Positions 21,982-32,999 of a DNA stretch of 64,000 nucleotides are shown piece by piece (positions within the stretch are counted from its first letter, which is position 1; the number at the start of each line of letters is the position of its first letter). Origin of the DNA: Arachis hypogaea (lineage: Eukaryota > Streptophyta > Magnoliopsida > Fabales > Fabaceae); NCBI RefSeq assembly GCF_003086295.3, contig NC_092048.1, forward strand, positions 71,962,841 through 72,026,840. The letters are read 5' to 3'. The notes below the pieces were generated by a model that was given only the letters and a program-made list of their open reading frames with translations, did not search any database and had not been told where the DNA came from. The translations under genes were made by a program, and so were the position numbers.

Positions 21982-23660
21982 TGATGAGCGAATAATTTAT
22001 ACGCTTTTTGGCATTATTTTTACATAGTTTTTAGTATGATTTAGTTAGTTTTTAGTATATTTTTATTAGTTTTTAAATAAAAATCACATTTCTGGACTTT
22101 ACTATGAGTTTGTGTGTTTTCTGTGATTTCAGGTATTTTCTGGCTGAAATTGAGGGACTTGAGCAAAAATCAGATTCAGAGGTTGAAGAAGGACTGCAGA
22201 TGCTGTTGGATTCTGACCTCCCTGCACTCAAAGTGGATTTTCTGGAGCTACAGAACTCCAAATGGCGCGCTCTCAATTGCGTTGAAAAGTAGACATCCAG
22301 GGCTTTCTAGAAATATATAATAGTCCATACTTTGCCCGAGCTTAGACGACACAAACTGGCGTTCAACGCCAGTTCCATGTTGCATTCTGGAGTTAAACGC
22401 CAGAAACAGGTTGCAAAGTAGAGTTAAACGCCAGAAACAGGTTACAAACTGGCGTTCAACTCCAGGAGAAGCCTCTACACGTGTAAAGCTCAATGCTCAG
22501 CCCAAGCACACACCAAGTGGGCCCCGGAAGTGGATTTCTGCATCATTTACTCATTTCTGTAAACCCTAGTAACTAGTTTAGTATAAATAGGACTTTTTAC
22601 TATTGTATTTACATCTTTTGGAACATCTTTTGGATTATCTTTGGATCCTTTGATCATGTTTAGGGGGCTGGCCTCTCGGCCATGCCTAGACCTTGTTCTT
22701 ATGTATTTTCAACGGTAGAGTTTCTACACACCATAGATTAAGGTGTGGAGCTCTGCTGTTCCTAATGAATTAATGCAAAGTACTATTATTTTTCTATTCA
22801 ATTCAAGCTTATTCCTATTCTAAGATATCCATTCGCACACAAGAACATGATGAATGTGATGATTATGTGACGCTCATCATCATTCTCACTTATGAACGCG
22901 TGCCTGACACACACTTCCGTTCTACATGCAAACAAGCTAGAATGAGTATCTCTTAGGTATCTAATACAGGGGATCGAGTCCGAGATATTGGAATCTTCGT
23001 GCTATAAGTTAGAACCCATGGATGGCCATTCTTGAGATTCGGAAAGTCTAAACCTTGTCTGTGGTATTCCGAGTAGGATCTGGGAAGGGATGGCTGTGAC
23101 GAGCTTCAAACTCGCGAGTACTAGGCGTAGTGACAAACGCAAAAGGATAGTAAATCCTATTCCAGTATGATCGAGAACCGACAGATGATTAGCCATGCAG
23201 TGACAGCGCATTGGACTATTTTCACAAAGAGGACGGGATGTAGCCATTGACAACGGTGATGCCCAACATACAGCTTGCCATGGAAAGGAGTAGGAATGAT
23301 TGGATGAAGACAACAGGAAAGCAGAGGTTCAGGAGGAACGAAAGCATCTCTATACACTTATCTGAAATTCTCACCAATGAATTACATAAGTATCTCTATC
23401 CTAATTTATATTTTATTTCTATTTATTATCAATTCACCATAACCATTTGAATCCGCCTGACTGAGATTTACAAGGTGACCATAGCTTGCATCAGGCCGAC
23501 AATCTCCGTGGGATCAACCCTTACTCATGCAAGGTTTATTACTTGGACGATCCAGTGCACTTGCTGGTTAGTTGTGCGGAATTGTGACAAAGTGTGATTC
23601 ACGTTTGATAGCTCCAAGTTTTTTTGGTGCCATTGCTGATGATCGCAATTTCATGCACCA
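21982..23660 (+). repeat. 3' LTR of element A
   Basis: 1679 bp, TGATGAGCGA...GCACCA. Array 22356-22467, TATA box 22582-22590. Followed by the TSD CCCAC and the remainder of B. Confidence 0.93.
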
Positions 23661-24532
23661 CCCACTGAGCTTGAAATCAAAAATTAAGAAGAAAATATGT
23701 AGTGCATTAGAAATTGAGTTTAATTTCTAGAATAGTCTCATTTATTCAAATGTGGTGGTATTTTCTGTGACTCTGAATGCATGACATGAACAGTGCATAT
23801 TTAAATTTGAATCAAAGAATGTTGATGTACAAAGAACAGGAATTTAGAGAACTATTATGAAGTCTCTGCAATAAGTAAAAGTCTAATCCTTGAAGCAAAA
23901 GAAACAGCATTAAAAAAATAGAGGATATAAAAGCAAGGTCCAAGGCTCTGAGCATCAATGACTAGGGAGGTCAGACATGATTAAAAGCTCAAAGAGTTAT
24001 TTCCCTGGTCACATGCTTGTGGTGTTCTTGTGTCAATTAATCCTTGAGACAAAATATTTAGAGTCGAGATCAATTACAATTAACAGAATATGCCAAAGGC
24101 TTTGAGCCCTACTGTCTGGGAGTAACTGAAAGGAAAATCATAACTTAAAGAGAGTCCCCCAGTTAAGTGCTTGTGGTGTTTCTGTGTCAAGTGAAGCTTG
24201 AGACAAAACATTTAAAGTCACGGCTAGGCTCAAGGTGCAAAGCACCAAAGAAAAAAGAATCAAAGAAAAATTGTTGTGTTCAAGGGTTAAATTGAGTTAC
24301 AAAAGATCAGATAATTCATAATATTATCCGGATTCTAATTCCAAATGGCATTGACATCCTTCTTATTCAAGGGAGAGTGAGATGCCAAAACTATTCAAGC
24401 TTGCAGTTGTAAACCCCACTTTAAGAAGAGACATGAGCATAATTGAACTCTCACTTCTCATGCAAATTCACATCTTAACCTTGTATTAGTTTTGGTTGCT
24501 TGAGGACAAGCAACAATTCAAGTTTGGTGTTG

Positions 24533-26074
24533 TGATGCATAAGCATCTTTCCTATCTTTTCCTAGTGAATTTGCATTTAATTTTTTGAGTTTAATTAAGA
24601 ATTAATTATCTTTTAGCCACTATGGATGCTACTTTGAGCCTTGTGCAATTCTGTTTATTTTAGGTAGTATTCGGCTGGATTTGATGGAGTTTCTGCAGCA
24701 CAAGAATTAAAGGAGATGACAGTGAGGAGCGACGCGTGCGCGTACCTGACGCGTGCGCGTACCTGACGCGTGCGCATGATTTGGAGCTTTCCATGGTGAC
24801 ACGTGCGCGTACCTGACGCGTACGCGTGAAAAGCGAAGTTGCACAGTGACGCGTGCACGTACCTGACGTGTACACGTGACATGCGAAGAAGACCATCGAC
24901 GCGTACACGGGACTGACGCGTACGCGTGACATGCGCCACGTCCAGAAAACGCTGGGGGCGATTTCTCGGCTATTTTTGACCCAGTTTTTAGCCCAGAAAA
25001 CACAAACTAGAGGCTGCAGAATGGAAGACTCAGGGGAACACTTCTCGTTATTTCCTAAGTTAGGCATGGATCCTACGAAGCAAGTGGTCCCCACACATCA
25101 ATTGAAGACTTGCTGATTGCTATAATTAATTCTGATTTAAACTTTATTTTTTATCTTTTAAAATAGGAAAAGATATTATTTTAGTTTTAAAAATTAGATT
25201 TTAAATTAATCAGGATTAAATATAAAAGAGAAAAGAAACTTCCCTTAAAGGGGGGAGGGGATTCCAATTAGTTAATTTTTCATTCCACCACAGCCCAATT
25301 TACAATCCTAGTTTTCCACTCTGAACCATGAGCAACTAAACCTCCACTGTTAAGGTTAGGAGCTCTGTCTATTGTATGGATTGATACTATTATTTTTCTA
25401 TTTTAATTCATCTGTTGATTTCTATTTCAAGAATTATTTTCGTTCTTTATTTTATGAAATTGGGTGGAACAGAAGTATCACCCTCTTTCTAATTGAGTAC
25501 TTGTATAACTTGAAAAAGCTCTTTACTTGAACAATAGCTTGAAAACAATTTCTCCTAAATTCTAATTATCTGGACTTAACGGGATACGTGACATATAATC
25601 CTCTTATATTTGTATAATTAGGATTTTTGTGGCATAATAACTAGAATTAAACTTCACCCTCTAATTGGAATTAATTGACCAAGGAATTGGCAGTTGATGA
25701 GAGTTAAAGGAGACTAGAAAGGTCTAAGGAATTTCGGTCTAGTCACATATAGTTTTCCATGAATTAAATCTTGCATGATTAAAATAGTTAGTAAGAAAAG
25801 TCAATCCGAAAAATAGATAACTCTGAAACCTTAACTGCTTTCTCCATATTTTATTCCCAACTTATTCACTTGCCTGTCTTCAAACTCTGAATTTGCTTTT
25901 TAATGCTTTTTGGACTTTTAAACACTATTTTCTGCTTGTCTGACTAAGCCAATCACTCAATTATTGTTGCTTGATCCATCAATCCTCGTGGGATCGACCC
26001 TCACTCACCTGAGGTATTACTTGGTACGACCCGGTGCACTTGCCGATTAGTTTGTGGTTATAAATTCCGCACCA
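24533..26074 (+). repeat. 3' LTR of element B
   Basis: 1542 bp, TGATGCATAAGCATC...TTCCGCACCA. Homologous to the LTRs of I outside the palindrome array. TATA box TATAAAAG at 25221-25228. Conserved 3' domain CTCGTGGGATCGACCCTCAC near 25985. Confidence 0.88.
24728..24945 (+). repeat. Palindrome array, ACGCGTACGCGT type, in the LTR of B
   Basis: Repeats of 'gacgcgtgcgcgtacct' and CTGACGCGTACGCGTGA-like units at about 17-35 bp spacing. It occupies the same place where element I carries a TAACTTGG/CCAAGTTA array. It creates spurious Arg/Thr/His-rich ORFs on both strands. Confidence 0.88.
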
Positions 26075-26208
26075 GTTTGATTACTCTTGGTTAATTAGAA
26101 ATTTTAAACTTTGATGTTTGGGATTTAAATTGCCGATTTGGCCTATACTTGCAACAAAGCTTATCTTAAGTGTGAAAATCCAAATCGGTACGAATCTCAA
26201 TCTCATCA
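26075..26208 (+). repeat. Remnant of the 5' LTR of C (3' end only)
   Basis: 134 bp almost identical to 32853-32986 (TTTGATTACTCT(T/C)GGTTAATT ... CTCATCA). The rest of this LTR lies left of B, off-window. Confidence 0.88.
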
Positions 26209-26214
26209 AGTTTT

Positions 26215-26231
26215 TGGCGTCATTGCCGGGG
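26215..26231 (+). other. Primer-binding site of C
   Basis: TGGCGTCATTGCCGGGG, tRNA-Asp type with two mismatches, 6 bp after the LTR end. Confidence 0.8.
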
Positions 26232-26382
26232 AGCTAGCGTCATGAGTGATATATTTTGGTTGTTGTAAATATGTCCACAATGTGAATAAATACTTTTTGG
26301 TTGCTTGTTTTCTTTTTTTGGTAATTATGATTTGGTTTATTTTGTTAATTGATGTTTTTAGTTGTTATTTTCAATTTTCAAT

Positions 26383-27471
26383 ATGAGTTATCACTCTCTT
26401 AGTTTGGAGTTTGGTTGTGCTTATTTTGTAGGGCTTGATAACCTCAATTTTGGATTCCATCATGGGATTGGAGCATTAATTTTGGAAGGAGCCACCTCTT
26501 CTATATTACAATGAGCCATACCCTTCCCAATGCACATACCCAACCCAAGGATATGGTGGATTTCACTTTGATTATGCACCTCCACCACCATATACCTATG
26601 ATCTATACCCCCAACATAACCCTCAATCACCATATTTTCAAACACCACGCCACCACCACCATACACCTTCTTACATACCACCTCTAAACACTAGCCAAAA
26701 TGAGTCACTTCCCACATATACAACTTTCTCCCAAATTATGAATCTCAATTTTTACCCTAATGTGAAGCTTTCCCACCCTTAGCCCAAGAATCACAAGACC
26801 TTCAAGCCTTTCTCCAAGAGCAAGAAGGATTCTGAAGGACACAAGGGCAATTTGTGGCAACCATAGTCGAAGTGGTGAACTGCTTAGTCCTCTTACGTTC
26901 ATCCGATCAAGACACTTCTCTTGAAGAATGTGAAGGATCAACTAAAGAATAGAGTGAAGAGGAGAACGTAAAGCCTTAAGGGAAAGAAGGAGGGGGTAGA
27001 GCGTGAAGTGAAACAAGAGGGAGAAAGTGGAGTATTTGAACCGGAGGAGAGAAAGGGAGAATGAGGGAAATTGATCAAGATGAGGATTCCATCATTAAAG
27101 ATTTTTTGTCCTCCTTGATCAACCCTCTTAATGAGCCTAATGAGCCTCTCCCCATTGAGTTTGAGAGAAACATGGAGGTAGACTTCTCACAACCTCCTTG
27201 TTATGACTTGAGTGATGGGAAAGAGGAAGTTGGCGAGGAAGGAGTTGACAACCAAGAGCATATCGAGTGGGTGGAAATTTCACCTATGAACTTCATTGGC
27301 TCCCATCAGTATGGTATCTTGGAGATGGACTACCAACTCAAGATCCTTCTTGGGTTGGTACATGGTGGAGGAAGGGGTATTAGTTGCCAAGAGAATCCAA
27401 GGCCCTTCAAGAAGAACAATTCAAGAATTGGAGTTCAAGAATGGTGTAGAGCACAATTGGATAATTTTTAG
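26383..27471 (+). pseudogene. Element C ORF: P/Y/H-rich plus coiled-coil protein
   Basis: Starts at ATG 26383 (MSYHSLSLEFGCAYFVG), parallel to D (MRYHPCCLELDCAYFVG at 52789). It is followed, with frame changes, by a proline/tyrosine/histidine-rich stretch (about 26510-26760: YAPPPPYTYDLYPQHNP). Next comes a segment with many stops that corresponds to the D coiled coil, then an acidic part that is open from 27061 to 27471 (IKDFLSSLINPLNEPNE; IEWVEISPMNFIGSHQYGIL). I do not recognise a family. It sits where gag is expected, so a nucleocapsid-like or packaging role is possible but unproven. Dead copy. Confidence 0.55.
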
Positions 27472-27924
27472 AAAATGTTGGGTTGTTACAAGGGTCAATT
27501 AGGAGCTTATCCATCCGGCTTGAAGCATAAAGATCAACGAGAAGGTGAGCGAATGCCTAGAATATGGGATCCCGGGGGAAATTCAAAGACCAAGCATGGA
27601 TGGAGATTCAAGGAGGAGTGGAAACACAAGTCACCCTAACAAGAATCTCCTCAACAAGTCCAACTTAAGGACTATAAATCAAAGTTCTAGGTGGGAGACA
27701 CCCCACCATGGTAACATCTTTCTTACCATTTCTCTATGCTTATAGTCCTAGTTTCTTGCATGTTTTCTTGTCTTAATTAGCTTAGGATTAGTTTAAATTT
27801 GAGTTTAGATAGGTTTAATTGCAAATAGATCATGATTTTGTGATGTTTTGAATGTTTTGGGGTTAAAATGTTGATTGAGATAAGGCATAGCACCTTAGAA
27901 ATGAAAGAAAAATTTTTGCAAAAC

Positions 27925-28445
27925 AGGGCATCTGTGCGTACACATGCTGTTGTGCGCGCTCACACAACTGTGAATTTTGCAACCTATGCGAGCGCACAAG
28001 CCTCTGCGCCCACACACTCTTTGTATTGCCCTCTGTTCGCAGCGCCAGCATGGTGTGTGCGTAGGCACGTCCTTGTTTTCCTTGGTCTATGCGTTCGTAC
28101 CATCATGTGCGAATGCACACATGTGCCTTATCGTGCCCTCTGTGCGGCCGCACAGGCTTGTGTGGTCGCACAACAACTTGCAACCACTCTGGTGGGAGCA
28201 TTGGTACAGCATGTGCACATGAACCCCTACCCTTTTCGCTCTTGTGCGTGCGTATGGACCTGTGTGTGCGCACACACATGATCCCTTTAAAAAAAAAAGT
28301 TTTGTGCGTCCGCACACTTAGGTGCGCACACACACGTCTTATTTCCCTCTCTGTTCAGAGCACTCGCACGCCTTGCGCGAGTGCACACACCCCCTGTTTT
28401 ACCTTTTTGTGTGTACGCACACGTACCTATGCGTGCACACAGGTG
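27925..28445 (+). repeat. Palindrome array, GTGCG..CGCAC type, internal (C)
   Basis: More than fifteen irregular self-complementary units such as GTGCGGCCGCAC (28142-28153), TGTGCGCGCTCACACA and TGTGTGCGCACACACA, 20-45 bp apart. A TATA-like TTTAAATAAG follows at about 28472. Open frames on both strands across it are by-products of the repeat. Confidence 0.85.
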
Positions 28446-31276
28446 CTGTTTTGGGCAACATTCCTATTCCACTTTAAATAAGCCCTAACGCACTTCCCAC
28501 CCGCTTCATCCCTCTCTTCTCTTTCTTTTACCTTATTTTCTACTTGTTTTACTTCGTTTTCATTGCATCTCAATTTTGTTTTAGTAATTATATTTGTTTT
28601 GCTTTAAGTTATTTGTTAGGTAAATAAATTGCAAGTGTTTACTTGTTTTTTAATTGGGTTGCATGTTGATTGAATTTCATCAACTCACTTATACCTTACC
28701 TTAAATTACTATCACATTATTGGATTTGCACATTTACATTTTGTTGCATATTAGGTAAAACTTTTATGAGTACAGATGGAGTTTAGTGAATTGAATTGAA
28801 TTGCTTGTTCATCATGGTTTTTAAGTCAATATAATCACATCACAAGGTATTTGCTCCTTGTTAATGCTTTGCATTTGTTTGAGTTGACTTGACTTGATTT
28901 TTATCAAGACTTGTTACTTTTTGTAACAAACACCTTAACCATGTGATTATTTGATTTTTCCTAAGGATGAATAAGTAATTCTCTTTTCATCATTGCATTG
29001 GTTATTGGTTGTTGTGCTAATTTATATCAATTTTGCTCTTTCACTTGCACACCTTCAATATCCAATATTTCCTAAATTCAATTCACTCTTGTTGTAGTTG
29101 CCTAAGCTTGCTTGTGTTTACTTGATACTTATTAATTTCTTGCATCTTAGGCCATTTAATTGAGGAACTCATTCTTATTTTTTTATTGTGTGGATGCCAT
29201 TTTAACCGGCCGATGTGTGTATTCTAACCGCATGCACACTTGGAATACACACATGGCTCATCTTTTCATCATACCACACAACTATGCAAACTTCATTAAT
29301 TAGATGCTTATTTACTCTCTCCTTTATCCTTTTGTGCTACTTGCCCTATAGTTTCTAATTGTATTTTATTCATTCCTTTTGAGGATGAGACGTGAAGGCA
29401 AGGAGCCGGGAGAGAAGAAGGACACCGAGGATGGAGATGCCGATAATACATTGAACTTGGCAATTTTCACACAACCCAAGCCCCCGCATCCACCAAGTCG
29501 GAAGACCGTGCATCGCTTAAGTGTGGGGGAGGATTCGTCATTTGGGGGTGAAAATTTCTTTTCCGAACACTTTGCACTTTATTTTTTGATTTCTTTTATT
29601 ATGTTCTTGTAGATATTTAGTGTGTTTTTAACTGTTGCATTATATTTTCTTCTAGTATATATATCTTAGCTTATGCATAGTTTATTTCTAGCTATTGCAT
29701 GTTGTATTTTTACATCTTTTTCTTAGTATATATTCTATAAATAGTAGTTATAATTGGATGATGTGAATAGTATAGCATCTAGTTCAATTTTGATCCTAAT
29801 TGTTCATGTTACTTTTTGCTTGCTGAAAATTAAGAAAAGAACTAAAAAATTTTGAAAAAATTACACCCATCACATCATACATACGTATATATAGGAAATA
29901 ATTTTGGTGAAAAACAACAAAAATTTTCAAGAATTTTGTTTTTAGAGCGTTCTATTGAATTGATTGATAAAAATTGTTTTCAAACTTGCTTGAATGATTT
30001 CTTTATGGAACATAGAAGAGTAAAGAACAAATACCTTGTGAGTTTTTGAGCTTGAATGAGTGGTTACACATTATAACCACTATTTTGTTCATGGTGTGCT
30101 ATATCTCTTCTATGATTGTGATCTTGGCTTTGCTTGATTCTTTATTTCCAATGATTGATATTTTGAATTACATTGAGCATGATTGAGGCCATCTTTGATA
30201 AAAGCTTACTTTACCCATATAGACCTACCCTGGCATCTACCTTTGTTAACCCCTTTGAGCCTTATTTGACCCCATTGTTTGTAATATCACCACATTACAA
30301 CCTTAAGCGGAAACCATGGATTTACCTTGAATTGCATCTTTGATTAGCTTAGGTTGAGGAGTGTGTGTCATTTAAGTGTGGGAGAAATTTTGGGAAACAT
30401 TGGTAGAGAAAAAAAATTTTATTTTGGGTAATTATTGAAAATTTGGGGAAAATGGGTGCACATTCATGTTTCAAATTGCTTTAACCATATGCATTTGTTA
30501 TAGAAAAAAAAAGAAATAGAAAAGAAGAAAAAAAATGAAATGAAAGAAAAAGAAAATATAGTAATAAGATGGGACAAAAGTTATCCCAAAGAAAAAGAAA
30601 AAAATAAATGAGAAATGCATGTGTTTTGAATAGAAACTAAGGCATGAATGTGTGTGAAAAGAAGTAATGGGGGGCTAGAATGCATTTTTGTGGGTTGATT
30701 GATATAGGTTGAGTTGGGTACTTGAGCTAATCAAAGATTCAATCCTTTAGTCCACTTAGCCATATACTCATCCTACCCTTACCCCAACCCCATTACAACC
30801 TTATAAAGACCTCATGATAAGTGCATACATGCATCAAATACTTGTTAATTCTTAGATGAAAAGTAAATCCTTGAAAGCATGATTAGAAGATACTTGAGTG
30901 AATTGACCCTAAACACCGAGTGATGAGAGTGTGTATACACACCTAGTGAGGGTTCAATCACTCAATTCTATGTCTCCACCCTTCTTATCATGCATTCTTG
31001 CAAGTTGCTTCTTTTTGATGAATTAAATCAATTCTCCAGATTTTGATTGCATTGAATTGCTTCTTTGCTTAGCCCTACATGTCCATAATCTTGCTTGAAA
31101 ATTTGTTAGTTTGTTTTCACCAATTCAATAGGATATTATAGTATATATAGGTATATATATAGTTTATACATACTTGCATGCATATAGATAGTTGCATTCA
31201 ATAAGTTGTTTCCCTTTGATCATTCTCCTTGTTTGGTTTAGCATGAGGACATGCTATTGTTTAAGTTTGAGGAAAT
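28446..31276 (+). other. 3' non-coding region of C
   Basis: AT-rich, no credible gene. The small ORF 29379-29612 (MRMRREGKEPGEKKDTEDGD) may be a real acidic peptide but has no support beyond length. Contains TTAAGTGTGGGGGAGG at about 29518 and TTAAGTGTGGGAG at about 30375, both like plant polypurine tracts. Purine-rich strand 30505-30610. Ends with AGCATGAGGACATGCT (31240-31255) and TTAAGTTTGAGG (31261-31272) before the LTR. Confidence 0.65.
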
Positions 31277-32986
31277 TGATGAGTCCATATTTGACGATAT
31301 ATTTTAGCTTGAATTGGATGGATTTCATCATATAAACTCACACTTATTCACCAAAATAGCATACTTTTGTGTTTGACCCCTAAATTGAACCTAAATATGA
31401 AAACATGCATTTTGGCTTAAATTGAGCAATTTAATCCCACTTTTGTTCCATTCGATGCCGTGATATGTTTGTTGAGTGATTTCAGGTTCTAGACGCAAGA
31501 ATGGTTTGGTAGAAGTGGAAGAAAGCATGCAAAAAGGGAGAAAACATGAAGAAAACAAAGGAGAAAAGCATCTCAGCCTGTGCCCACGCACAGCCTCTGT
31601 GGCCACGCATAGAATGGAAAATCAGCACCTGTGCCCACGCACAGGTCTGTGCCCACGAACAAAGCAGGGTAAGACTCAGGACCTTTGCCCATGCACAGGC
31701 TGTGCCCATGCTCAGGGTAGAATGGGAATCAGGACCTGTGCGTACGCACAGGTCTGTGCCCATGCACAGGAGGAAAATCAGCAAGTGTACCCACGCACAG
31801 ACCTGTGTGGACGCACAGGTACCAGCGCATGCCTCAATTAAAAATGCACGTGACTCGTGATTTTGTGCCTCTTTTGGCGCATTTTTGAAGGCTTGGAGGC
31901 TAAAATGAAGGGCTATATGAAGGAGCAACAAGAGATAACAAAGAGAGCCAACTTAGATTAGAAATATACACATAGTAGGATTAGGAGTAGTGTAGTTTAG
32001 TTTTCTTTATTTTCTCTCCTAGGGTTTTCAATTCTATCTCCATTGTAGCACTTTATAGTTGATTTTTGCTTTGGATTTTGCTATATCATTGTAAGTATTT
32101 CTTTCATCTTTTCTTTTGTTGCACTATTTTGTCCTACACTTTCCTCTATTTGAAGTTATTTTTATAGTTTTGCAATTTTGAGTACTTGTTAATGAATTTG
32201 ATATTTGATGTTTATTTTATGTTTGTTTGAGTTGCTTACGTTGATTTTGAGCATTTGTGGTTCATAGCTTTTATCATTTTCCCAATTTTGCCATGTTTTA
32301 TGTTTATGCCCACTATGTGTTTGATGAAATACCAATTTTGATTATGGGGTAATTTCCACCCCTTGGCTTGGGGGAAGTGAGTGTATGGATTACTAGAGCC
32401 ATAATGTCCAACATTTGTGATAATTTTTGGGTTTTTATTTGTTCTTGTTCCCACTAACGCTAATTTGTTGCTAAGGTAATTAGCAAGCAAGCTAGGATTT
32501 ATGGGTTAAGGAGTCTTATGCTCATTTAACTCACTCTCCAATGCGAGGGTTGACTTAGTGAGATTAATCCATCATAATTATCATAGTTGTGGTTATGGCA
32601 AGGAAGGGATTCCACAACTCATCCCGAGTCAAGATTTCATTTATGTTTTGAACCACTTTTCACTTACTTTAAAGCTTTACTTGTTCATATTACATACATA
32701 GTTCTTTTGTTCCTTGATTACTTTATTAATTGCAATTTTGTCTCGTTCTTTTATCTCTTTATTTGTTTACTTCAATCATTGAAACCCCTTGCTTTCCACA
32801 ACCAAAATTGTGTGCACTCATAGGCATTGGTTCCTAGAGAAGACGACCCGAGGTTTGATTACTCTCGGTTAATTAGAAATTTTAAAGTTTGATGTTTGGG
32901 ATTTAAATTGCCGATTTGGCCTATACTTGCAACGAAGGTTATCTTAAGTATGAAAATCCAAATCGGTACAAATCTCAATCTCATCA
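31277..32986 (+). repeat. 3' LTR of element C
   Basis: 1710 bp, TGATGAGTCC...CTCATCA. Palindrome array 31575-31835. A TATA-like box is near 31912 (CTATATGAAGG). Homologous to the LTR of D (51050-52610). Confidence 0.87.
31575..31835 (+). repeat. Palindrome array, TGTGCCCACGCACAGG type, in the LTR of C
   Basis: Around eight units built on CCTGTGCCCACGCACAGG or CCTGTGCGTACGCACAGG, for example near 31577, 31629, 31690, 31734 and 31800. Arms pair with one or two mismatches. Located about 75 bp upstream of the TATA-like site. Confidence 0.88.
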
Positions 32987-32999
32987 GGCGCACAAAACT

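Larger units (their letters stand above)
1021..23660 (+). mobile_element. Element A: non-autonomous Ty3/gypsy-like LTR retrotransposon carrying A2 and a solo LTR
   Basis: It is bounded by LTRs 1021-2700 and 21982-23660, both starting TGATGAGCG and ending GCACCA, with perfect 5-bp target duplication CCCAC. It contains a tRNA-Asp type PBS, a roughly 2-kb AT-rich leader, a gag-protease ORF, a palindrome array and a truncated ORF2. There is no RT, RNase H or integrase sequence anywhere inside, so it must have moved with enzymes supplied in trans. Without A2 (10.6 kb) and J' (2.3 kb) the element is about 9.7 kb. The gag-protease ORF is split by both insertions. Confidence 0.93.
23661..26074 (+). 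mobile_element. Element B, part right of the A insertion
   Basis: The internal 3' region (23661-24532) aligns with 46958-47600 and 48245-48451 of I. It ends in the stem-loop GTTGCTTGAGGACAAGCAAC (24495-24514) plus AAGTTTGGTGTTG (24520-24532), and then the 3' LTR. B is itself inserted in the 5' LTR of C: the sequence after 26074 matches the 3' end of the C LTR at 32850. Confidence 0.85.
26075..32986 (+). mobile_element. Element C: non-autonomous LTR retrotransposon
   Basis: The 5' LTR is broken by B, leaving 26075-26208. The 3' LTR is 31277-32986. Internal features: PBS, a decayed P/Y-rich coiled-coil ORF, a large GTGCG/CGCAC array and a long 3' region. Same family as D. No gag, protease or pol domain is recognisable. 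The right flank (GGCGC) belongs to the PBS of J. Confidence 0.85.

Noticed and set aside
24655..25094. Overlapping Arg/Thr/His-rich ORFs on the minus strand
   Set aside because: By-products of the ACGCGTACGCGT array in the LTR of B, with no homologue in the other LTRs of the family.
27868..28481. Cys/His/Arg-rich ORFs on both strands (VRTH-type repeats)
   Set aside because: Translation of the GTGCG/CGCAC palindrome array. Open in several frames at once because the repeat lacks stops.
29379..29612. Acidic/basic 77-codon ORF in the 3' region of C
   Set aside because: Not listed as a gene: no counterpart could be seen in D within the window, and it runs into a T-rich tail.
31476..31931. ORFs of 104-149 codons on both strands
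   Set aside because: Again cross the palindrome array of the C LTR. No start or domain support.
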